Assembly (NCBI GenBank): GCA_016841425.1 | Contig: JAENZE010000008.1 | Location: 62,001-126,000 of the forward strand | Origin: Syntrophomonas sp. | Lineage (GTDB): Bacteria; Bacillota; Syntrophomonadia; Syntrophomonadales; Syntrophomonadaceae | Length of the DNA: 64,000 bases | Direction: 5' to 3' | Shown: positions 18,839-30,163 of the stretch, in pieces | Numbering within the stretch: the stretch's first letter is position 1 | Layout of the letters: each line of letters starts with the position of its first letter | Program-made: the position numbers and the translations under genes | The notes under the pieces: model-generated | Seen by the model: the letters and a program-made list of their open reading frames with translations, nothing else | Databases searched by the model: none | Told to the model about the DNA's origin: nothing

Positions 18839-19870
18839 CTATAACAGCTTCCTACCACCTTTTTTCTTGGTTTGTCTTATTACCGATATTTGTTCCAGCG
18901 CTTTACCGGTACCCATGGCTACACATGAAATAGCATCTTCGGCAACATAGACTGGGAGATTAGTCTCTTTGGAAAGCAAAATATCCAGCCCATTTAACAG
19001 GGAGCCACCGCCAGTCATTACTATACCATTGTTAACAATATCAGCTGCTAATTCAGGCGGTGTAATCTCCAGTACCTTTTTGACTCCTTCAATTATAGCA
19101 TCAACCGGTTCCTGCAGCGCTTTAAAACTTTCTTTAGAGCTTACTTGAATATTCTTGGGCAGTCCTGTCAAGAGGTCTCTGCCCCTTACTTCCATAGACC
19201 GATGCATATTCTCATCTGTAACATAGGCTGTTCCTACTCTTATTTTTATTTCCTCGGCGGTGCGTTCTCCAATCATCAAGTTATATTCTCTACGGATATA
19301 CCTTATGATAGCTTCATCGAACTTGTCCCCCCCAACTCTGAGCGAAGCGTCGCATACGATACCTCCCAATGAAAGTACCGCAATATCGGAAGTTCCTCCC
19401 CCAATATCGACGACCATATTACCGCTCGCATCGGATATATTCATACCCGCACCTAAAGCGGCAGCCAGAGGTTCTTCAACTATATAAGCCTGCCTGGCAC
19501 CCGAGGATACGGTGGCCTGGTTGACAGCCCGCTCTTCAACGTCAGTGGCGCCAGTGGGTATGCAGACTATAACCCGTGGTTTGAACAGTAATCTGGTTCC
19601 TATCACTTTTTTAATAAAATAAGTTAACATCTTTTCGGTTGTATCGTAGTCAGCAATAACACCATCTTTAAGAGGTCTGATAGCAACTATATGCCCGGGG
19701 GTCCTTCCTAACATCTGACGGGCAGCTTCTCCCACTGCAATTATTTTGTCGGTATTCTTATCTATAGCTACAACTGATGGCTCATGCAGTACAATACCTT
19801 TGCCTTTTTTAAAAACTAATACACTGGCTGTACCAAGATCAATTCCAATATCCTCGCTGGCGAATAACAT
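18839..19870 (-). CDS. mbl: rod-shape-determining protein, MreB/Mbl family
   Basis: Bacterial actin that guides lateral-wall synthesis. Motifs: DIGIDLGTASVLVFKKGKG (phosphate 1), NMVVDIGGGTSDIAVLSLGG (phosphate 2) and NGIVMTGGGSLLNGLD (adenosine). The symbol mbl is chosen over mreB because it directly follows spoIIID and precedes a flhO-like gene, as in Bacillus. ATG at 19870 has GGAGGG upstream and aligns with family starts; an ATG eight codons earlier overlaps that site and is unlikely. 343 aa. Confidence 0.94.
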   Translation of the reverse strand: MLFASEDIGIDLGTASVLVFKKGKGIVLHEPSVVAIDKNTDKIIAVGEAARQMLGRTPGHIVAIRPLKDGVIADYDTTEKMLTYFIKKVIGTRLLFKPRVIVCIPTGATDVEERAVNQATVSSGARQAYIVEEPLAAALGAGMNISDASGNMVVDIGGGTSDIAVLSLGGIVCDASLRVGGDKFDEAIIRYIRREYNLMIGERTAEEIKIRVGTAYVTDENMHRSMEVRGRDLLTGLPKNIQVSSKESFKALQEPVDAIIEGVKKVLEITPPELAADIVNNGIVMTGGGSLLNGLDILLSKETNLPVYVAEDAISCVAMGTGKALEQISVIRQTKKKGGRKLL

Positions 19871-19952
19871 GTTTAGCAAGGCCCTCCTCGACATTTTTCC
19901 ATAATTATACCATTATTATATCTTTTCGTTGCTACTATTGTAGTATATTTTC

Positions 19953-20219
19953 TTATTGTGTTATTTCATGGCTATTTGCTGCGTATTTCTGCCGAGTTGC
20001 TTCTCCACCTCTGATATGCCGTTCTGCCTTGTTTTTTTCCAGTATCTCTTTTACCTCCTCGGCTAGCCTGCCATCTATCCGAGGAAGGCGTTCAGATACA
20101 TCCTTATGCACCGTGGATTTTGATATCCCGAAAATTTCAGCAGTCTGCCGTACCGTATTAGATGTTTTGACTATGTGATTGGCAATCTTAACTGCTCTTT
20201 TTCTTATATAATTTTGCAT
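19953..20219 (-). CDS. spoIIID: sporulation transcription factor SpoIIID
   Basis: Mother-cell regulator of the sigma-E regulon, 88 aa. The helix-turn-helix is seen in KTSNTVRQTAEIFGISKSTV with HKDVSERLP after it, and the basic C-terminal helix in AERHIRGGEATRQKYA. The ribosome-binding site is GGGAGGA. It precedes mbl on the same strand. In Bacillus spoIIQ lies upstream; here that place holds repeats. Confidence 0.96.
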   Translation of the reverse strand: MQNYIRKRAVKIANHIVKTSNTVRQTAEIFGISKSTVHKDVSERLPRIDGRLAEEVKEILEKNKAERHIRGGEATRQKYAANSHEITQ

Positions 20220-20388
20220 CCTAGTCCTCCCGCCAGTTAAATTATTTAAATATATTCAACTGAATCCCTGGGAAGAACAACCTGGAAGTTATTTTGATTA
20301 TATTTTATTGCTGGTCCGATACTAAAACGCTGAAATCACTGAAAGCATAAATATGCAGGAGCCTTCGATGGAGCTGGTAGAAACACCC

Positions 20389-20500
20389 ACCCTTCACCCT
20401 TCACCCTTCGGGTACTACTGATGTTCCCGTTGGTCACTATTAAGGCTGCGGGTACTACCCCGAAGGCGGAACAACTGATGTGCATTCACTTTGTTACTGC
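20389..20500 (+). repeat. second dispersed repeat, copy 1 (112 bp)
   Basis: ACCCTTCACCCTTCACCC through TTTGTTACTGC. The same sequence recurs at 61820-61930 with only about four differences including one single-base indel. The repeat has no open frame and lies in an intergenic region in both places. Confidence 0.85.
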
Positions 20501-20513
20501 ACTAATAAGGTTG

Positions 20514-20551
20514 CTGATGTTCCCGTTGGTCACTATTAAGGTTGCGGGTAC
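20514..20551 (+). repeat. partial internal copy of the second repeat
   Basis: 38 bases from CTGATGTTCCCGTTGGTCAC to GCGGGTAC repeat 20418-20455 with a single C-to-T change, giving a direct repeat with a 96-bp period. Confidence 0.8.
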
Positions 20552-20768
20552 ACCTTATACTCCCTCTGGTCGGTTTCAATATGGTGCTGCGAGGTGAGCG
20601 ACGGAAGGGAGCGAGCCCCATGGACGGGGTGAGAATGACGCTCCCCACGGATCCGGAATTGGAGTGTCCCTCTGGTGGAACCGCAAGGCGAGCAGTTGGT
20701 GTTTCCCATAAGAGTCTTGAGGAGGTATATTCATGCATCCAAGCCAGCACAAACAGGGGAATCAAAAT

Positions 20769-21713
20769 TTAATTATCCTGATAATTCAACTTATATATCT
20801 TAATGTCTTTATAATAATGAGATAGAATTTCCTTGTAATTTTTACCATCTGAAGCCATGCCATTTGCTCCGTATTGACACAAGCCTACTCCATGGCCATA
20901 GCCTCTGCTGTTGATAATTAAATCATTAGTATTGATTTGAAATTCCCAATAAGTTGAAGGAAGATTAAATAACTGCCGAAATTTATTGGCTGATATTTCC
21001 TGATCATTCAACTTGATTTCTCTAGCTCTTCCACTTCGGGTTTTTTCGCTTATTTCTATAGACAGACTATTGTCTGTCAATAAACCACTGACATTATGCA
21101 GATCCTGGTAAGAAATAACTTGCCTGCTTTCGTAATAATTAGAATTCGAACAATAATTGCATTCTACAGATTGCAGATAGGGAATTTTAGTTCCCCAGAC
21201 ATCACCAGCGCTCTCAGTTTGTCCTCCGCAGGTCGAATGATAAAGGGCATCAATAGGTTTATTTTTGTAGGTAATAATCTCACCTCTGGTGCTTGCAACT
21301 GCCTGTTCAATTTTAGCTTTTAGCAGCTCAAATTGAGCTGGGTGTAAATCTTGAAACTGAGCCCATGAGACATAGGCCTGACAACAGGTAATATCATCAG
21401 ATAAATTTGCATCCATGGGGTACGGTCGATTTTCAATTATTTTTTTGCAAGCATATGTACGCGCACATAAAGCTTGGGCTTTCAATGCTTCAATAGCAAA
21501 AGAGGCCGGCATTTCTGCTGCGACTACTCCGCATACATACTCTTCAAATTCTAATTGGATGGTCCGTTTAGGTTCATGCAGATATAATGTAATCGTGGGT
21601 TGTGGAATTTTTTTGGAGGAATTATCGTGATGAAAAGAGGAGGTTAAAACTAGAATAAGTATCCCAATTATTCCTAAGGCAATTACTATTTTTATCATCC
21701 TTTTATTGTTCAT
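20769..21713 (-). CDS. spoIID: stage II sporulation protein D (lytic transglycosylase)
   Basis: Peptidoglycan hydrolase needed for engulfment, anchored in the mother-cell membrane by one N-terminal span (about 7-25). The catalytic region VVAAEMPASFAIEALKAQAL (Glu67) and the conserved YHSTCGGQTESAGDVWG, a CNYC pair and SRGYGHGVGLCQYGANGMA are all present. The length of 314 aa is normal. It follows murA in the Bacillus order murA-spoIID. Confidence 0.95.
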   Translation of the reverse strand: MNNKRMIKIVIALGIIGILILVLTSSFHHDNSSKKIPQPTITLYLHEPKRTIQLEFEEYVCGVVAAEMPASFAIEALKAQALCARTYACKKIIENRPYPMDANLSDDITCCQAYVSWAQFQDLHPAQFELLKAKIEQAVASTRGEIITYKNKPIDALYHSTCGGQTESAGDVWGTKIPYLQSVECNYCSNSNYYESRQVISYQDLHNVSGLLTDNSLSIEISEKTRSGRAREIKLNDQEISANKFRQLFNLPSTYWEFQINTNDLIINSRGYGHGVGLCQYGANGMASDGKNYKEILSHYYKDIKIYKLNYQDN

Positions 21714-21764
21714 GTATTAATATTATTAAATCCACGTTATAATTATGACCTGTATTTAATAATA

Positions 21765-23006
21765 TTAATTTCTATAAATATTGGCTCCCACCCGGTTTAG
21801 TTTATCTACAATATTTTCATAGCCCCGGTCAATATGATGACTGTTGCTGATAAAGGTGGTTCCTTCAGACATGAGCCCTGCAATCAGCAGCGCAGCTCCC
21901 GCCCGTAAATCCGTAGCTTTTACGTGAGCAGCGCTTAACTGTGGTACTCCTTTAATAATAGCAGTTCTGCCTTCAATTTTTATATTGGCACCCATACGCA
22001 TCAATTCCTGGGTATGCATAAATCGGTTTTCAAATACTGATTCAGTAATAACACTGCTTCCCGAAGTATGGCTTAAATAAGCCATAAATTGTGCTTGCAT
22101 ATCGGTGGGAAACCCAGGATAAGGCAAGGTTTTAATATATATAGGTCTTACCGGACCTATTCTCTGTACTCTTATTTCGCGGTCCATTTCCTGAACCCGG
22201 GCTCCACTTTCCACGAGTTTGGCAGTGGTTGCCTTAAGATGTTCTGGAATAACATTCTTTATAAGCAGATCACCTCCGGTTGCTGCTGCTGCCACCATAT
22301 AAGTCCCTGCTTCTATCCGATCCGGAATCGGAGTATATGTAGACCCATGTAATCTCTTCTTACCTTCTATTTTTATTATATTGCTTCCTGCAGCATGAAT
22401 TCGGCCGCCCATACTATTAATAAAGTTAGCCAGATCTACAACTTCGGGTTCCAGAGCAGCATTTTCAATATAAGTGGTACCTTCTGCTAGAGCAGCTGCC
22501 ATCATCAGGTTTTCAGTAGCACCTACACTTGGAAAATCCAGGTATATATGATTACCTTTCAATTCACGGGCTTCGGCAATGACATTGCCTCCAGTTAATC
22601 TTATTTTAGCTCCCAATGCTTCGAATCCCTTCAAGTGTAAATCAATTGGCCTGGTACCGATAGCACATCCACCGGGCAGGGATATCTTGACGATTTTTCT
22701 GGTGGCTAAAATCGGTCCCATTAATAATAAAGATGCTCTGATCTGTCTTACCAGATCATAATCAGGATAAATATTGCTTACGAAACTTCGTATACACAGC
22801 GAGTTGTCATTTTTAACAAGAAACGCACCTAAATTTTGCAGCAGTTTTTTGACTATTTCTACATCATTAATTTCTGGCACCATATTTATCTTAATATTTT
22901 CTTCACTTAATAGGGCTGCTATCAGAATAGGCAGAGTAGCGTTTTTTGAAGTACTTATCTCAATAGTCCCCTGTAATGTAGCTTTGCCGGCAACTGCTAT
23001 TTCCAC
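21765..23006 (-). CDS. murA: UDP-N-acetylglucosamine 1-carboxyvinyltransferase
   Basis: First committed step of peptidoglycan synthesis: adds enolpyruvate from PEP to UDP-GlcNAc. Lys21-Asn22 in ISTSKNATLPILIA, the RASLLLMGPILA segment and catalytic Cys114 in PGGCAIGTRPIDLHLKG are present; Cys at this position implies fosfomycin sensitivity by family knowledge. 413 aa. It lies between ywmB and spoIID, matching the Bacillus murAA locus. Confidence 0.96.
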   Translation of the reverse strand: MEIAVAGKATLQGTIEISTSKNATLPILIAALLSEENIKINMVPEINDVEIVKKLLQNLGAFLVKNDNSLCIRSFVSNIYPDYDLVRQIRASLLLMGPILATRKIVKISLPGGCAIGTRPIDLHLKGFEALGAKIRLTGGNVIAEARELKGNHIYLDFPSVGATENLMMAAALAEGTTYIENAALEPEVVDLANFINSMGGRIHAAGSNIIKIEGKKRLHGSTYTPIPDRIEAGTYMVAAAATGGDLLIKNVIPEHLKATTAKLVESGARVQEMDREIRVQRIGPVRPIYIKTLPYPGFPTDMQAQFMAYLSHTSGSSVITESVFENRFMHTQELMRMGANIKIEGRTAIIKGVPQLSAAHVKATDLRAGAALLIAGLMSEGTTFISNSHHIDRGYENIVDKLNRVGANIYRN

Positions 23007-23026
23007 AATCCTTAATCCTCCTGATA

Positions 23027-23758
23027 TTAATAATCCCCAATAATCAGGGGCTGCCCAATATATATTACTGCTTCTTGCTGTTGAGGTGTGCTCTTAGCTG
23101 CAACCTGTAAATTATATTTTTTGTTCTGTACGGTAACGCTGTTTTCAAATAATGGGGTATAAGCAGTCATGCTGGTCATATACTGGTCCTCATACAGCTC
23201 ACTGGAATCTGCTCCAAGGTTTCGCAGTATTACATTGACTAATTCAACCCTCGACTCCTGGTTGACATAATGATCCAGCTTACCAGTATAAAGATAGTAA
23301 TAATGCCAGTTTAGGTCACCAGTTCTCAGCCTTTTTTCTATCCTGCCAAGATCTTCGCCCTGATCAGGGCTAGATACGGTAAGAAGTAAATATGTTTCGT
23401 TTTTACCTTTGTCTGTTTCCGCTGAAAAGGAATAAGTAATCTGCTTCGATTCAACGGTATAGTCGATTCGATAACCAGACTCTTTATTAGTTCTAATCAT
23501 CTTTTCGTCAGCCCAAGCCATACCCAGTTGACTTAAGACTTCTCTAAATTTTCTCTCCAGATCATCTTGAGAAAGCTTTTGATTTATTTTTGCCCAGCAG
23601 TCAAGACGTGATTCGAGTGAAATTGCACCGATTGATGCAAATGATAGGTAATATGGAGATTGGTGATTAATTTTATTATTAACATAATAATCAATACCAT
23701 ATCCGCTGATCCCGCACAATGATGCAAATATAAGCAAATATATTAATGCTTTCCTCAT
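23027..23758 (-). CDS. ywmB: YwmB family protein (TATA-box-binding-like fold)
   Basis: 243 aa with an N-terminal signal/anchor segment (4-20) and an alpha/beta body ending in an exported-domain pattern (NLQVAAKSTPQQQEAVIYIG). The location directly upstream of murA and downstream of the atp operon, and the paired half-domains, match YwmB of Bacillus, a family of unknown function with a TBP-like fold. The assignment relies on both sequence style and synteny. Confidence 0.8.
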   Translation of the reverse strand: MRKALIYLLIFASLCGISGYGIDYYVNNKINHQSPYYLSFASIGAISLESRLDCWAKINQKLSQDDLERKFREVLSQLGMAWADEKMIRTNKESGYRIDYTVESKQITYSFSAETDKGKNETYLLLTVSSPDQGEDLGRIEKRLRTGDLNWHYYYLYTGKLDHYVNQESRVELVNVILRNLGADSSELYEDQYMTSMTAYTPLFENSVTVQNKKYNLQVAAKSTPQQQEAVIYIGQPLIIGDY

Positions 23759-23871
23759 TAAAATCTCTCCCCCCAGGCCTCAGTTATAAAAATTCTTACC
23801 TATTATATACTTATTTATTCCCAGAGGTTTTGCTTGAATGCTAATTATTTTATTCTGCCCGATAGCAGAAA

Positions 23872-23940
23872 AATCCTGACTCAGTCAGGATTACAAGCAC
23901 ATTAGGAATAGTCTGAAATTCTGACTCAGTCAGGATAATT
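23872..23940. repeat. pair of near-perfect palindromes with CTGACTCAGTCAG core
   Basis: AATCCTGACT-C-AGTCAGGATT (23872-23892) is a perfect palindrome, and a second, slightly degenerate copy (ATTCTGACTCAGTCAGGATAAT) lies at about 23918-23939. The spacing between centres is about 46 bp. They lie between the ywmB start and the upstream small gene, so they could be an operator pair or a termination/processing signal. Confidence 0.6.
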
Positions 23941-23965
23941 TAAACACTCTATTTAAAGAAATGGT

Positions 23966-24286
23966 TTATTCTGATGGTTGGGTATCATCATTGCTGCCGT
24001 TTTCCACATCACTATTCGATGGGCTTTCCAATTCAGCCAATATCCTTTCCTCCTCTGCTTTTTTTCTCTCCTCTTCGGCCTTTGCAGCGAGGTATTCTTT
24101 AATATATTCTTCTTGCCGCAGTTTAGCTTTTATCGCTTTCTTTTCAAATGATCCAAACTGCTTGATTATAAGTATGCTAAAAGCAATGGTAATAATAAAT
24201 ACTGCAGCAATAACCATCATCAGACCGCTACTCATCCTATTATCCCCCCATATATGTGTATTACCCACACCGTAGTTATAAATCAA
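23966..24286 (-). CDS. small membrane-anchored coiled-coil protein (hypothetical)
   Basis: 106 aa: one membrane span (about 21-40: GLMMVIAAVFIITIAFSILI) followed by a Lys/Glu/Ala-rich helix (KKAIKAKLRQEEYIKEYLAA onward) and an acidic tail. The TTG/ATG start overlaps the end of the next upstream small gene by 4 bp, so the two are co-translated. No family recognised; topology only. Confidence 0.6.
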   Translation of the reverse strand: MIYNYGVGNTHIWGDNRMSSGLMMVIAAVFIITIAFSILIIKQFGSFEKKAIKAKLRQEEYIKEYLAAKAEEERKKAEEERILAELESPSNSDVENGSNDDTQPSE

Positions 24287-24486
24287 TCATTATCGTCATC
24301 GTCTTCATCTATATACCATCCATCTTTTCCTCGTTTGAATTTCCTTTGCTTCTGCTCCTTTTTCTTAAACTCTCTTGCCTTTTCTTCTACCTTTTTAGTT
24401 GCCTGCCATAATATTAAATATATTAGTCCTTTGACCAAATAATAACACAAGGTTATAATAATGAGATATTTTAACATATCATTCAT
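24283..24486 (-). CDS. small membrane protein with basic then acidic tail (hypothetical)
   Basis: 67 aa: a hydrophobic segment (6-28) is followed by a strongly basic stretch (KKVEEKAREFKKKEQKQRKF) and an aspartate-rich end. It overlaps the following 106-aa gene by 4 bp. The pair lies between atpC and ywmB, a place where Bacillus also carries small membrane genes, but no similarity can be claimed. Confidence 0.6.
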   Translation of the reverse strand: MNDMLKYLIIITLCYYLVKGLIYLILWQATKKVEEKAREFKKKEQKQRKFKRGKDGWYIDEDDDDND

Positions 24487-24543
24487 AAATATCTACCTTA
24501 TTCCTTTTTTATTATGGCTTCCTGGGATGGGCAGAGTACCAAT

Positions 24544-24580
24544 TAAGCCGGAAGAAGCTGGCTCAGCTTTCTTCCGGCTT
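24544..24580 (-). terminator. stem-loop after the atp operon
   Basis: AAGCCGGAAGAAGCT (24545-24559) and AGCTTTCTTCCGGCTT (24565-24580) pair over 15 bp with one bulged base. It lies 28 bp after atpC's stop codon and is the natural end of the ATP synthase transcript. The T-run is weak on the minus strand. Confidence 0.7.
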
Positions 24581-24607
24581 TTAAATACTCTGTCTGATTT
24601 GCTTGTA

Positions 24608-25018
24608 CTAGTCAGCTCCAGCTGCCCTTATTCTAGCTATAGCTCTTTTCAGTGATTGTTCAGCACGAATATGATTGATAGTTTCGTCTCTCTGTGCCAG
24701 TCTCCTCTCAGCCCGTTCTTTGGAAGCTTTAGCACGAAGAACATCCACGTGTTCGCCAGGTTCTGCTGTTTCAGCTAATATCCGGCCGGTGTTATCAATA
24801 ATCTCCATAAAACCACCGCTGACAGCCACTTTCTTTTCGGCACCTTTACCATCTTTATAGCGCAGTACGCCGATCTTGAGTGCTGCAACCAGTGGAGCAT
24901 GGTTTCTCATTACGCCTATTTCACCGTCTACAGCAGGAGCAACCATAAAGTCAACTTCATCCTTAAAGAGAATTCTTTCTGGGGTCACTATCTCTAGCAT
25001 GAAGGTGTTGTCTGCCAT
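24608..25018 (-). CDS. atpC: F-type ATP synthase epsilon subunit
   Basis: Inhibitory subunit of the F1 stalk, 136 aa: an N-terminal beta-sandwich (LEIVTPERILFKDEVDFMVA, GEIGVMRNHAPLVAAL) and a C-terminal helical hairpin (KASKERAERRLAQRD). Last gene of the atp operon, 3 bp after atpD. Confidence 0.97.
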   Translation of the reverse strand: MADNTFMLEIVTPERILFKDEVDFMVAPAVDGEIGVMRNHAPLVAALKIGVLRYKDGKGAEKKVAVSGGFMEIIDNTGRILAETAEPGEHVDVLRAKASKERAERRLAQRDETINHIRAEQSLKRAIARIRAAGAD

Positions 25019-25021
25019 AGG

Positions 25022-26455
<1,434 letters not shown>

Positions 26456-27340
26456 CTACTTTCCTCCTTTATTCAGAGCTTCAGCTCCACCGACTATATC
26501 CAGGATTTCATCTGTTATGGCTGCCTGTCTGGCTTTGTTCATAGCCAGCGTAAGGTTATCGATGATCTCTCCCGCATTCTCGGTGGCGTTGCCCATAGCC
26601 GTCATTCTGGCGCCATGCTCACTGGCTTTGCCTTCCAGCATCGCGTTATAAATGAGACTGCCCACATATCTGGGCAACAAAGTTAGCAAAATCTCCTCTG
26701 CACTTGGTTCATAAATGTAGTCTATGACATGTTGCCCTTCTGTTTGTTCAGCGGTCGGCGTCTCTATAGGCAAAAGTTTAACTACCGTAGGAACCTGCCG
26801 TAAAACGTTGATAAATCTGGCATATACAACATATACTTCGTCCAATTCCTCATTTTCATAAGCATTCATTATATATTGCCCAATTTCTCTGGCATCTGCA
26901 TAACTTATTTTATCGCCTAGATTAATAAATTCTGCATCCAGCCCTCCGCGTTTACGATAGAAATCCCGGGCTTTCCTGCCTACAGCTACCATCCCTGTTT
27001 CTAATTTCCTGTCATCTTCTTCTATGGCCGAAGAGGTTGCTTTGATCAGGTTGGAATTATATCCCCCACAAAGACCTCTGTCAGCAGTAATTACCACATA
27101 ACCTATTTTGCGTACGTCTTCCCTCTTCTCTAACAGAGGATGTTTAACATCGTATGCTACTCCGGCCAAGCGGGCCAGGGTACCCTGCAGAGTTTCGGTG
27201 TACGGTCGCGAGGCTTCAGCAGCCTCCTGGGCACGGCGCAGTTTAGCTGCCGATACCATTTTCATAGCTTTGGTAATCTGCTGGGTATTTTTTACACTTC
27301 GTATTCTGCGTTTATACTCTCTTGTTCCTGCTCCTGCCAT
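26456..27340 (-). CDS. atpG: F-type ATP synthase gamma subunit
   Basis: Central rotor shaft of F1, 294 aa. Conserved N-terminal helix (TREYKRRIRSVKNTQQITKAM with MVSAAKLRRAQ) and C-terminal helix (ASEHGARMTAMGNATENAGE) are intact. Positioned between atpA and atpD as usual. Confidence 0.97.
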   Translation of the reverse strand: MAGAGTREYKRRIRSVKNTQQITKAMKMVSAAKLRRAQEAAEASRPYTETLQGTLARLAGVAYDVKHPLLEKREDVRKIGYVVITADRGLCGGYNSNLIKATSSAIEEDDRKLETGMVAVGRKARDFYRKRGGLDAEFINLGDKISYADAREIGQYIMNAYENEELDEVYVVYARFINVLRQVPTVVKLLPIETPTAEQTEGQHVIDYIYEPSAEEILLTLLPRYVGSLIYNAMLEGKASEHGARMTAMGNATENAGEIIDNLTLAMNKARQAAITDEILDIVGGAEALNKGGK

Positions 27341-27352
27341 CTAATTCACCAC

Positions 27353-28867
<1,515 letters not shown>

Positions 28868-28889
28868 TTATGTGCTCACCCCTATCACA

Positions 28890-29438
28890 TTAACTTATCT
28901 TTACTTTTTTGAGTTGTTCTTTCAGCATCTCTAGCCTTTTTGCCACGGTGGCATCTATTATCTGGTCCTGCATTCGAATCTTGATACCGCCTATTAAAGA
29001 TGGATCGACTGTCTGCTGAAGTTGTACTGTTTTGCCAGTAGAAGCAGAAAGCTTTTCAGCCAGTACTTTCATCTCATCAGCGGAGACTTCCTGGGCTGAG
29101 ATCAGTTGAGCCTTCATGATATTTCTTGCTTCATCAGCAAGTTCTTTGTATTCTTCTACTATAACGCCGATATATGCTTCGCGCCTCTTGTCAATGATCA
29201 TCAAGAGAAAATTAAGAGTCACCTGGCTAATGCCGCCGGTGAATATCTTGGTGATAACTTCTTTCTTTTCCTTGGCGGGAATCAGCAAATGAGCCAGATA
29301 GTCTTTAAGATTTTCTGTTCCTTCTATGATTCCTAGTGCTTTCTCAAGTTCTAACTCAAACTCATCTACTTTATTGGCTTCCCGGGCGATGCTGAAGAAC
29401 GCTTCTGCATAGCGCCTGGCGACGCTCTTGTTTAACAT
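28890..29438 (-). CDS. atpH: F-type ATP synthase delta subunit
   Basis: Peripheral-stalk OSCP-type subunit, 182 aa. Starts SVARRYAEAFFSIAREANK and ends with the conserved VDPSLIGGIKIRMQDQIIDA region. Its start overlaps atpF by 7 bp. Confidence 0.96.
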   Translation of the reverse strand: MLNKSVARRYAEAFFSIAREANKVDEFELELEKALGIIEGTENLKDYLAHLLIPAKEKKEVITKIFTGGISQVTLNFLLMIIDKRREAYIGVIVEEYKELADEARNIMKAQLISAQEVSADEMKVLAEKLSASTGKTVQLQQTVDPSLIGGIKIRMQDQIIDATVAKRLEMLKEQLKKVKIS

Positions 29439-30052
29439 AACAGATCGCCTGCCTCATTGACAAATTCATTGACCATATTCTTGTGATCCGCTTCGGTAAT
29501 AGCTCTTTTTAATACTTTTTCTGCAGCCATGATAGCCAGTGCAGCAGCGGTGTCTTTAAGCTCTGCCTTGGCCAGCGCAGTAGCTGATTCTATTTCAGCA
29601 GTTGCTTTGGATTTCATATTAGCTGCATCTCCCTGAGCCTTGGCTAGAATTTCATTTTTTGCATCCTCAGCCGCTTTAGTAGCCCGGGCTACAATTTCCT
29701 GAGCTTCCCTGCGTGATTCTGCCAAATTAGCCTGAGATTCTTTCTTTAACTCATCAACCTCTACTCTAACCTCTTCCGCGTGTTTCAGTGATCCTTCAAT
29801 ACTTGCTGTACGTTCATCCAACATCTTGTAAATGGGTCCATAAGCAAACTTGTACAACAATGACAGAAGTATAAAGAAGTTAACCGCTGACCACCCGATC
29901 ACATATAAGTTACCAAACGCCGGGGTATGACCAGCAGGTGCTTCTATAGGCAGTTCGCCTCCACCTGAAGCCAGGCAGAAGGTTGCAAATCCCATAGTTA
30001 GAACCATTGCTAAAAGGAGGATTGATGCATAAAATCTTTTATTCCTTTTCAC
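29432..30052 (-). CDS. atpF: F-type ATP synthase b subunit with an N-terminal signal-like extension
   Basis: Peripheral stalk of Fo, 206 aa. The canonical membrane span (GWSAVNFFILLSLLYKFAY, about 53-71) is followed by a long Ala/Glu/Lys coiled coil. Ahead of it are about 50 extra residues: a basic start, a hydrophobic segment (FYASILLLAMVLTMGFATFC) and a Gly/Pro linker, resembling a cleavable or lipoprotein-like signal. The start is GTG with GGAGGT nine bases upstream, so the extension is probably translated. Confidence 0.95.
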   Translation of the reverse strand: MKRNKRFYASILLLAMVLTMGFATFCLASGGGELPIEAPAGHTPAFGNLYVIGWSAVNFFILLSLLYKFAYGPIYKMLDERTASIEGSLKHAEEVRVEVDELKKESQANLAESRREAQEIVARATKAAEDAKNEILAKAQGDAANMKSKATAEIESATALAKAELKDTAAALAIMAAEKVLKRAITEADHKNMVNEFVNEAGDLLC

Positions 30053-30163
30053 GGATGTGCTACCTCCAATCTCTTAGAGCAAATAGTATTTTGGGCGATA
30101 GAGCCGATAATAATTTTGCCCTATCGCCCATAATCTCTAGTCTACATGTATTGTTCCAGTTCG

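Larger units (their letters stand above)
20220..20768. other. 549-bp gap between spoIID and spoIIID: repeats and a GC-rich unidentified stretch
   Basis: It contains one copy of a 112-bp dispersed repeat (20389-20500), a partial second copy (20514-20551) and a stretch at about 20560-20720 that is visibly richer in G+C than its surroundings. This stretch carries short inverted segments such as GGAGCG / CGCTCC and GCCCC / GGGGT. Open frames at 20502-20765 (minus) and 20542-20772 (plus) have no recognisable protein content. No spoIIQ-like gene is present at this position. Confidence 0.6.

Noticed and set aside
20502-20765. 87-codon minus and 76-codon plus frames in the spoIID-spoIIID gap
   Set aside because: Both lie over repeat and GC-rich foldable sequence in opposite directions and show no conserved protein features.
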